Assembly: GCF_030733265.1 (NCBI RefSeq)
Contig: NZ_JASHJI010000011.1
Coordinates: 62,001-126,000, forward strand
Reading direction: 5' to 3'
Source: Roseibium sp. MMSF_3412
GTDB taxonomy: Bacteria; Pseudomonadota; Alphaproteobacteria; Rhizobiales; Stappiaceae
Length of the DNA: 64,000 nt
Part shown: piece by piece, positions 1 to 6,560 of the stretch
Numbering within the stretch: the first letter of the stretch is position 1
Layout of the letters: each line of letters opens with the position of its first letter
The notes under the pieces: model-generated
Told to the model about the DNA's origin: nothing
The model's database searches: none
The model's input: only the letters and a program-made list of their open reading frames with translations
Program-made: the position numbers and the translations under genes

Positions 1-761
1 TGGTCGGTCTCTTCATGGCATGGTCGCTCTACTCGACCTGGCGGTCGGGAGAAGGCAGACGCCTCAGTTCCGGCAGCTACAGCTGGGGCCAGCGGTTCGA
101 AATCCTGCCGCGCGTCCTGCCCTTCATCGCCATCATTCTGGGCGTGCTCTATGCCATGTATGGCGGTGTCGCAACACCGTCCGAGACGGCTGCGGTGGGT
201 GCGCTTCTGTGCCTTATGATCGCAATGATCATCTACAAGCTCTGGCAGCCCCAGGCGCTTTGGGTGGTTCTGCGCGACAGCACCAAGGAATCGGTGATGA
301 TCCTGTTCATCATCGCCGCCGCCGGTGTGTTCTCCTACATGCTCAGTTCGCTGTTCATCACCCAGTCGATCGCCGAATGGATCGGCACGCTGGATGTCAA
401 TCGCTGGGTCCTTATGGGAGCCGTCAACATCTTTCTGCTGATCGCCGGTTTCTTCCTGCCGCCGGTCGCCGTCATTCTCATGGCAGCGCCGATCCTCTTG
501 CCGATCATAACCACAGCCGGATTCGATCCAATCTGGTTCGCCGTTGTTCTGACGATCAACATGGAAATCGGGCTGATTTCTCCGCCCGTGGGTCTGAACC
601 TTTACGTGATCAACGGCATCGCACCCGATATCTCGCTGAAAACGATCCTGACCGGTTCGCTGCCGTTTGTCGGATGCATGGTGCTGGCGATCATCCTTCT
701 GTGTCTGTTTCCCGAACTGGCGACCTGGCTTCCGGACGTGGTCATGGGGAAAGCGGTATGA
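1..761 (+). CDS. TRAP transporter large permease (DctM family), C-terminal part
   Basis: This is the last ~250 residues of a TRAP large membrane subunit, which couples solute import to the sodium or proton gradient using a periplasmic binding protein. The reading frame is open from the window edge, so the N-terminus is missing. Several hydrophobic helices are visible, and the family's C-terminal signature SPPVGLNLYVINGI lies near residue 180 of this fragment. Its stop overlaps the start of malonyl-CoA decarboxylase (ATGA). In rhizobia the matPQM TRAP system sits beside matAB, so malonate is the likely substrate; this is inferred from context only. Confidence 0.9.
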   Translation, partial: VGLFMAWSLYSTWRSGEGRRLSSGSYSWGQRFEILPRVLPFIAIILGVLYAMYGGVATPSETAAVGALLCLMIAMIIYKLWQPQALWVVLRDSTKESVMILFIIAAAGVFSYMLSSLFITQSIAEWIGTLDVNRWVLMGAVNIFLLIAGFFLPPVAVILMAAPILLPIITTAGFDPIWFAVVLTINMEIGLISPPVGLNLYVINGIAPDISLKTILTGSLPFVGCMVLAIILLCLFPELATWLPDVVMGKAV

Positions 762-2038
762 CGCTGTTTGCCGACCTTCTGTCCACGGTCTTCGAGCGCC
801 GCTACCGGCTCCCCGGGCGCTATCTCAGGAACGAGCGTCCGCTTGAGGACCTGGCTGACGAACTGGTCGGCTCGGCGGGCGAAACATCCGGTCTGGCCCT
901 TGCACAGGATATCCTGTCCGGCTTCGAGAACCTGGATGATGACGAGAAACTCGCCTTTTTCCGGACAATCGCCGGCAGGCTCAACATTGATCCGGAAAAG
1001 GTGCGGATCGCGCTTGACGCCTATGAGCAGTCTCCGTCCAAGGCGACGTACAAGGACTTCATGACAGCGGCGGAACCACGCAGGCAGGAACTGTTCCGCC
1101 GCCTCAACCGGGTGCCCGGTGCAACGGGTACGCTGGTCGACATGCGTGCAAACCTCTTGAGACTCGGCGGGCAGGATCCGGAGCTTGATGCGCTGGATCT
1201 CGATCTCAGGCATCTGTTCGCGTCCTGGTTCAATCGCGGTTTCCTTGTGCTCAGGCCGATCAACTGGGAGAGCCCGGCCCACATCCTGGAAAAGATCATC
1301 GCCTATGAGGCCGTGCACGCGATCCACAGCTGGGATGACCTGCGCCGGCGGCTGGAGCCGGCGGATCGGCGCTGTTTCGCCTTCTTCCATCCGTCCATGC
1401 CGGACGAACCGCTTATTTTCGTGGAAGTCGCGCTGACCAAGGGGATCGCCAACTCCATTCAGTCGCTGCTGGCAGAAGACCGGGAAGCGCACGCGGCCGA
1501 AGACGCCGATACGGCCGTGTTCTATTCGATCTCGAACTGCCAGGCCGGCCTGGCGAACATCTCGTTCGGTAACTCGCTGATCAAACAGGTCGCGTCCGAC
1601 CTGGCGGCCGAGCTCGACGGGCTGAAGACCTTCGTCACCCTGTCCCCGATCCCGGGCCTGACACGCTGGCTGGAACGCGAAGGCGACGAATGGGCAGATG
1701 ATCCGCCGGACCAGATGAAGGCCAAGGCGGCGCATTATCTCCTCAATGCCAAATCGAGGGGAGACAGCCCCTTCGACCCGGTCGCCCGGTTTCACCTGGG
1801 CAACGGGGCGGTCATTCATGCCGTTCATGCCGGAGCGGACATGTCCGAAAAAGGTCAGGTCCAATCAGGCGGCACGATGGTCAATTATCTTTACGATCTC
1901 CCAAAAGTGGCGCAAAACCACGAAAAATACGCGACAACGCAGGAAGTCATGGCCACGGACGCGGTCAAGTCACTTGCAAAGACCGCTGTGCTCAACAAGA
2001 ACAGAAAAGGCGACGCCAATGCCGAACCCACTCTTTGA
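758..2038 (+). CDS. matA: malonyl-CoA decarboxylase
   Basis: A 426-residue enzyme converting malonyl-CoA to acetyl-CoA and CO2. Family landmarks are present: HPSMPDEPLIFVEVALT (the His-containing active-site strand), FYSISNCQAGLANISFGN, and the C-terminal DPVARFHLGNGA. The start is the ATG at 758, which overlaps the upstream TRAP permease stop as ATGA, implying translational coupling. The frame is open further upstream, but that stretch is antisense-free permease coding in another frame and is not part of this protein. It overlaps the following synthetase gene by 20 bases. With MatB it forms the malonate catabolic pair; no regulator (matR) lies within the window. Confidence 0.95.
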   Translation: MTLFADLLSTVFERRYRLPGRYLRNERPLEDLADELVGSAGETSGLALAQDILSGFENLDDDEKLAFFRTIAGRLNIDPEKVRIALDAYEQSPSKATYKDFMTAAEPRRQELFRRLNRVPGATGTLVDMRANLLRLGGQDPELDALDLDLRHLFASWFNRGFLVLRPINWESPAHILEKIIAYEAVHAIHSWDDLRRRLEPADRRCFAFFHPSMPDEPLIFVEVALTKGIANSIQSLLAEDREAHAAEDADTAVFYSISNCQAGLANISFGNSLIKQVASDLAAELDGLKTFVTLSPIPGLTRWLEREGDEWADDPPDQMKAKAAHYLLNAKSRGDSPFDPVARFHLGNGAVIHAVHAGADMSEKGQVQSGGTMVNYLYDLPKVAQNHEKYATTQEVMATDAVKSLAKTAVLNKNRKGDANAEPTL

Positions 2039-3530
2039 CAGCCTTTTTGGCATTCATGCCGGCAAATCGACGACATTTCTGCGATTGCCGGACGGGCATA
2101 CCCTTACCCATCAGGACTTTCTGGAAACTGCAGCCAGAACCGCGAACGCCCTGACCCGTCTCGGGCTGACGGCTGGCGACCGTGTTGCGGTTCAGGTCCA
2201 GAAGTCGCCGGAAGCGCTTGCCCTTTATGCCGCCTGCGCGCAGGCCGGTCTGGTGTTTCTTCCGCTCAACACGGCCTATACGGTCGATGAGCTGACCTAT
2301 TTCATCGACAACAGCGGCGCGTCCCTGGTTGTCTGCGACAGCAGGAGCGAGGCCGACCTTAAACCGGTCGCCGCCAAGCTGGGTGCGAAGCTCGAAACGC
2401 TGAACGCGGACGGGTCCGGTTCCCTGAGCGCAAACGCGAGCGAGATGCCGTCGCATTTTGCCACCGTGGAGCGGAGCGGCGATGACCTTGCAGCCTTCCT
2501 CTATACGTCCGGCACGACAGGCCGGTCCAAAGGGGCCATGCTGACGCAGAACAATCTCCTCTCGAACGCGCAGACACTTGTCGGGGAATGGCGGTTTACC
2601 AGCGAGGATGTTCTCCTGCACGCGCTGCCGATCTTCCACACGCACGGCCTGTTCGTTGCAACGAACGTGACCCTTGCGGCAGGCGGAAGCATGATCTTCA
2701 TGCCGAAATTCGACCTGGACGAAATCATCGCACACATGCCCGAAGCAACCTCGATGATGGGCGTGCCGACATTCTATACGAGACTGCTGGACGATCCCCG
2801 GTTCACGAAGGACCTGACCTCCCACATGCGTCTGTTCGTTTCCGGCTCCGCACCGCTTCTCGCCGAAACACACGTCCAGTTCGAGGAGCGAACAGGCCAC
2901 CGCATCCTGGAACGGTACGGCATGACCGAGACGAACATGAACACGTCCAATCCCTATGACGGCGAGCGGCGCGCCGGAACCGTCGGCTTCCCGCTTCCGG
3001 GCGTTGAACTGAAGATCACCGATACGGAGAGCGGAACCAGCCTGCCCCAGGGCGAGGTCGGTCAGATCGAAGTGCGGGGGCCGAATGTCTTCAAGGGCTA
3101 TTGGCAAATGCCGGAAAAGACGGCTGCAGAGCTGCGCGGCGACGGGTTTTTCATTACCGGCGATCTCGGCCGGATCGATGATGACGGCTACGTTCACATT
3201 GTCGGGCGCAACAAGGACCTGATCATCTCCGGCGGCTACAACATCTATCCGAAAGAGATCGAACTTGTGCTCGACGATCAGCCCGGCGTAATGGAAAGCG
3301 CGGTGATCGGCGTGCCGCATCCCGATTTCGGTGAAACCGTGCTTGGTGTGATCGTGCCCGAGAAAGACACGTCCCCGGACCTCGACGCGATGCACGATGC
3401 GGTCAAGGCATCGCTCGCCCGGTTCAAGCATCCGCGAAAGCTGATCCTGCTGGACGAGTTGCCACGCAACACCATGGGCAAAGTTCAGAAGAACGTCCTG
3501 CGCGACGCCTACAAGGACATGTTCGCATAA
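2019..3530 (+). CDS. matB: malonyl-CoA synthetase (malonate--CoA ligase)
   Basis: A 503-residue adenylate-forming enzyme that activates malonate with ATP and CoA. The AMP-binding P-loop YTSGTTGRSKG is at about residue 163, the ERYGMTETNMN substrate/adenine motif follows, then GRNKDLIISGGYNIYP, and the catalytic lysine lies in the C-terminal MGKVQKNVLR. The start MPNPLFDSLFG at 2019 lies inside the 3' end of matA. Substrate choice rests on the neighbour malonyl-CoA decarboxylase and the close match to the MatB pattern; other short-chain acyl-CoA ligases share the general motifs. The gene is followed by a ~55-base gap and an independent promoter. Confidence 0.93.
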   Translation: MPNPLFDSLFGIHAGKSTTFLRLPDGHTLTHQDFLETAARTANALTRLGLTAGDRVAVQVQKSPEALALYAACAQAGLVFLPLNTAYTVDELTYFIDNSGASLVVCDSRSEADLKPVAAKLGAKLETLNADGSGSLSANASEMPSHFATVERSGDDLAAFLYTSGTTGRSKGAMLTQNNLLSNAQTLVGEWRFTSEDVLLHALPIFHTHGLFVATNVTLAAGGSMIFMPKFDLDEIIAHMPEATSMMGVPTFYTRLLDDPRFTKDLTSHMRLFVSGSAPLLAETHVQFEERTGHRILERYGMTETNMNTSNPYDGERRAGTVGFPLPGVELKITDTESGTSLPQGEVGQIEVRGPNVFKGYWQMPEKTAAELRGDGFFITGDLGRIDDDGYVHIVGRNKDLIISGGYNIYPKEIELVLDDQPGVMESAVIGVPHPDFGETVLGVIVPEKDTSPDLDAMHDAVKASLARFKHPRKLILLDELPRNTMGKVQKNVLRDAYKDMFA

Positions 3531-3585
3531 GGGCACGGACCGCACGCGCGCCGGCCTCATCCACGTGCATTGCCATTTGAGGTGA

Positions 3586-3614
3586 TTGACTGGGTGGCGC
3601 AGGCGGACTAGCTT
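3586..3614 (+). promoter_or_regulatory. sigma70-type promoter for the ABC-F leader transcript
   Basis: TTGACT (3586-3591) and TAGCTT (3609-3614) are separated by 17 bases, a good vegetative promoter. Transcription would begin near 3621, giving a short untranslated leader before the small ORF at 3651 and about 185 bases of leader before the ABC-F start. Confidence 0.6.
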
Positions 3615-3650
3615 GGCGCATCAATTCCACGCGAACCCGGGGAGGATCAC

Positions 3651-3716
3651 ATGACATTTTTTCGATATCACGATCGTACCCGCGGTCCCGTCCAGGCCCT
3701 GCAAACGCGTTTGTAG
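3651..3716 (+). CDS. leader peptide (21 aa) upstream of the ABC-F gene
   Basis: A 22-codon ORF (21 residues plus stop) that starts MTFFRYHDRTRG and ends VQALQTRL. It is preceded by a very strong Shine-Dalgarno, GGGGAGGA at 3640-3647, whereas the ABC-F gene itself has no convincing one. Its last codons and stop lie inside a 10-bp hairpin (3696-3719). Regulatory leader peptides upstream of ABC-F antibiotic-resistance genes are established in other bacteria, where drug-stalled ribosomes switch on the ATPase. Applying that mechanism here is inference. Too short for homology; it could also be a chance ORF with a lucky ribosome site. Confidence 0.55.
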   Translation: MTFFRYHDRTRGPVQALQTRL

Positions 3717-3780
3717 GGCTGATCGAAGGACATAATTCAACGTCACGACGATCTGCCCAAAGGGCGGCTCACGGAGCCGC
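3695..3780 (+). promoter_or_regulatory. two leader hairpins between the leader peptide and ABC-F
   Basis: Hairpin 1 pairs 3696-3705 with 3710-3719 (10 bp, one G-U pair, CGCG loop) and covers the leader-peptide stop codon. Hairpin 2 pairs 3764-3770 with 3774-3780 (seven G+C-rich base pairs, three-base loop); a small competing stem GCCC/GGGC starts just upstream. Neither is followed by a T-run, so if regulatory they would act on translation or by Rho, not as an intrinsic terminator. Confidence 0.4.
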
Positions 3781-3806
3781 GTATCCCGGTTTGAAAGTTG
3801 TGACCC

Positions 3807-5327
3807 ATGTCTTTGATCAATCTGCGCAATCTCGGCGTTGTTCTTTCCACCCCCCTGTTTGAAAACCTCAACCTGAACCTTGAAAAAGGTGACCGGATCG
3901 GTCTCGTCGCGGCGAACGGAACCGGCAAATCAACCCTGTTGCGCATCATCGCGGGTCTTGCCGACGCAACCCATGGCGAGATGACCCTCGCACGGGGCAC
4001 GAAGGTTGGTCTTGTCTCGCAGGATGTTCCGGACGGTCTCCTGGAACTGACCCTCCATGACGCTGTCCTTTCCGCGCTCACGCAGGAACAGGCCGAAACG
4101 GAAAGCTGGCGCGTCGATATCGCACTCAACGATCTTCAGGTTCCAGAATCGCATTGGCAACACCCCTTGCGAAACCTGTCGGGCGGCTGGCAACGGGTGG
4201 CCCTGCTGGCACGGGCCTGGGCAGATGAGCCCGACGTCCTCCTGATGGACGAGCCGACAAACCATCTGGATCTGAACCGGATCGGCATTCTACAGGACTG
4301 GATGACAACCGTCGCGCGCGGCACACCGATGATCATTGCGAGCCATGACCGGGCGTTTCTCGACGCGGTCTGCAACCGCACCCTCTTCTTGAGGCGCGAG
4401 ACATCGCACGCGTTTTCCCTGCCTTACACCAGGGCGCGTCAAAACCTGGCGGAACTCGACGGTGCCGCCGAGCGCCGGTTTCAAAACGATCTCGCCAAGG
4501 CAAACCAGCTCCGCCGGAAAGCCGCGAAGCTGAAGAACATCGGGGTTAATTCAGGGTCAGACCTGTTGCTCAGCAAGACCAGGCAGTTGAAAGAGCGGGC
4601 GGATAAAATCGAAAACGCGGCCCGGCCCGCCGAGAAACCCAACTCCGCCGGCAAGATCCGGCTGGAGAATTCTAGCGCTCATGCCAAAGCGCTTGTCAGC
4701 CTTGCGCAATCAACCGTGACGATCCCGGGCGGTCGAACGCTGTTCAAACTTCCGCAGCTCTGGATCAATCCCGGTGACCGCGTGGTCGTTCTGGGTGCGA
4801 ACGGCACCGGAAAGTCGCGTCTCTTGTCCCGGATCATGGACGCCCTTGAGACCGAGACTGCCGACACACGCGTCGCGCCATCAGCCGTGCCGGGTGTCTC
4901 GGATCAGAACCTGTCACAGCTGGACCGTTTCAGGAGCCCCATTTCGGCGGTCACGGAAGCGTCCGATGTCGGCGACAACAGGGCGCGCGCACTCCTTGCC
5001 GAAGCCGGGCTTTCCATTGAGCTGCAGGACAAGAACATAAAGACGCTTTCGGGTGGACAGCGCAGCCGCCTGGCCATGCTGCTGCTGCGGCTCAAGCGGC
5101 CGAATTTCTACATTCTTGACGAGCCGACAAACCACCTGGACATCGACGGGCAGGAAGCGCTCGAACGGGAACTTCTGGCTCAAGACACCACGGCACTGAT
5201 CGTCAGTCACGACCGGACGTTTGTCCGCAATGTCGGTACCAGGTTCTGGCAGATCGACGGCAAACGGCTCACGGAAACGGACAGCCCGGAACCGTTCTTT
5301 GCGGCGCAGCTTCACGAGACAGTGTGA
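3807..5327 (+). CDS. ABC-F family ATP-binding protein (putative ribosome-associated / antibiotic-protection ATPase)
   Basis: A 506-residue soluble protein with two ABC ATPase domains and no membrane segments. Walker A motifs are AANGTGKS (residues 35-42) and, in the second half, GANGTGKS. Both signatures are present (LSGGWQR, LSGGQRSR), both Walker B motifs run into DEPTNHLD, and the switch histidines are in SHDR. A charged linker of about 60-70 residues (RRKAAKLKN... to KERADKIE) separates the domains. ABC-F proteins act on the ribosomal E site; some are housekeeping translation factors, others expel antibiotics. An in-frame stop lies just before the ATG at 3807, so this start is forced; its ribosome site is weak. 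The dedicated promoter and leader peptide favour an inducible, resistance-type role. Confidence 0.88.
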   Translation: MSLINLRNLGVVLSTPLFENLNLNLEKGDRIGLVAANGTGKSTLLRIIAGLADATHGEMTLARGTKVGLVSQDVPDGLLELTLHDAVLSALTQEQAETESWRVDIALNDLQVPESHWQHPLRNLSGGWQRVALLARAWADEPDVLLMDEPTNHLDLNRIGILQDWMTTVARGTPMIIASHDRAFLDAVCNRTLFLRRETSHAFSLPYTRARQNLAELDGAAERRFQNDLAKANQLRRKAAKLKNIGVNSGSDLLLSKTRQLKERADKIENAARPAEKPNSAGKIRLENSSAHAKALVSLAQSTVTIPGGRTLFKLPQLWINPGDRVVVLGANGTGKSRLLSRIMDALETETADTRVAPSAVPGVSDQNLSQLDRFRSPISAVTEASDVGDNRARALLAEAGLSIELQDKNIKTLSGGQRSRLAMLLLRLKRPNFYILDEPTNHLDIDGQEALERELLAQDTTALIVSHDRTFVRNVGTRFWQIDGKRLTETDSPEPFFAAQLHETV

Positions 5328-5330
5328 CCG

Positions 5331-5993
5331 TCAGCCGAGGACGACGACCTTGGTGCCGACATCGACGCGCTTGTAAAGGTCGATGATGTCCTGGTGCCAC
5401 ATGCGGATACAGCCGCTGGACGCATTGGTCCCGATGCTGTTTGGCTGATTCGTGCTGTGAATGCGGTAGAGCGTATCCTTGTTGCCCTGCCATAGATAGA
5501 GGCCCCGGGCGCCGATCGGGTTGCCCGGGCCGCCTTCCTGGCCGTCCCGGTACTTTTCCAGTTTCGGGTCGCGCTCAATCATCTCGTCGGGCGGGAACCA
5601 TTTGGGCCATTCGCGCTTGAACCGGATCACGGCCTCGCCGTTCCAGGCAAACCCCGCCCGGCCGACACCGATACCATATCGGATTGCCCGCCCGCCCGGC
5701 TCAACGAGATAGAGAAACTTCTTGCGCGGATCGACGACGATCGTGCCGGCCGGATAGCGGGTCGGATAAAAGACGGTCTGCCTCAGGTATTTCGGGTCGA
5801 ATGACTGGTAGTCGATCCCCGGAAGCGAAAAACCGCCATCGCGCACCGGAGCGTAGGCGGAGGCATAGTTCGGCGTTCCGTCGGCCAAAGGCGTCAGGCC
5901 TGCCTGCACCGTCGATTTCTGCTGCCCCTGACAGGCCGCCAGAAGAAACGGAACACAAAAAACCAGACTGCGACGGCTCAGTTTTCGCGACAT
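5331..5993 (-). CDS. L,D-transpeptidase (YkuD domain) lipoprotein
   Basis: A 220-residue protein predicted to be exported and lipidated: the N-terminus MSRKLSRRSLVF leads into a hydrophobic stretch ending in the lipobox LAAC. The YkuD catalytic motif is complete: a histidine in YRIHSTNQPNSIG followed by SSGCIRM with the nucleophile Cys. Such enzymes form 3-3 peptidoglycan cross-links or attach outer-membrane proteins to the wall. The start at 5993 was preferred over 6017 because AAAGGA lies at proper spacing before it and the signal peptide begins there. The gene is convergent with the ABC-F gene, three bases apart. Confidence 0.92.
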   Translation of the reverse strand: MSRKLSRRSLVFCVPFLLAACQGQQKSTVQAGLTPLADGTPNYASAYAPVRDGGFSLPGIDYQSFDPKYLRQTVFYPTRYPAGTIVVDPRKKFLYLVEPGGRAIRYGIGVGRAGFAWNGEAVIRFKREWPKWFPPDEMIERDPKLEKYRDGQEGGPGNPIGARGLYLWQGNKDTLYRIHSTNQPNSIGTNASSGCIRMWHQDIIDLYKRVDVGTKVVVLG

Positions 5994-6462
5994 GTTTGTG
6001 TCCTTTGGCTCTTTCACACCGTGCAGGGCATTCCGGCAACTCTGCCTGTTCGAAACGCTTCACGCACCCCTGACCGGCGCCTTTCCGTCAACAATCAACA
6101 AATACAACATCAAAAGCAGGCAACAATATTATGGTAAACGCAGCCTTAACAAGGGCCGTTCGGGATCAAATGCGCGGCGAATTTACCGCAATGCGTGGCA
6201 TTCCCGCCAGTGTCTGGCGACACTCAAAGGAGATTGCTTCCGTCTTTCGATCACGGGCTCAAGGCGGCGCTGATTTTTCCGGTTGTGGAGTGAATCCCCC
6301 TTTCCTCCGAGGCTGAACGCCAACTTCGCCAGCAGTCGCGCGCAAGATCTTCCAAGTAAATTAAACGATTTTTTCAATTCTAAAATCCCCTTTTATTCAA
6401 ATAACTTCACTTACTTTCGTAGCGTAATTTATGTATCCTGAAAAAGCCCTTTATCAAGAATA
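5994..6462. other. intergenic region, no gene seen
   Basis: About 470 bases separate the L,D-transpeptidase start from the oxygenase operon promoter. Only short, unconvincing reading frames occur. Composition changes sharply: the part from about 6350 onward is strikingly AT-rich compared with the GC-rich surroundings. Confidence 0.6.
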
Positions 6463-6491
6463 TTGAAAATCAAATAGATCAGAAATATAAT
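6463..6491 (+). promoter_or_regulatory. near-consensus promoter of the catalase-like/alpha-dioxygenase operon
   Basis: TTGAAA (6463-6468) and a perfect TATAAT (6486-6491) are separated by 17 bases inside an AT-rich block (about 6350-6555). The predicted transcript starts near 6498, roughly 60 bases before the first ATG of the operon. The AT-rich context resembles targets of xenogeneic silencers such as MucR/Ros in Hyphomicrobiales; that link is a guess. Confidence 0.65.
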
Positions 6492-6560
6492 ACTTATCAA
6501 CAGCTTATATTGTTTTTCTATTTCTTTGAATTTTCTCTTATTGGTTGTGAGGGCGCGTGT

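Noticed and set aside
20..757. In-frame open stretch upstream of malonyl-CoA decarboxylase
   Set aside because: It overlaps the TRAP permease in another frame, is Arg/His-rich and unlike the family; the ATG at 758 with ATGA overlap is the proper start.
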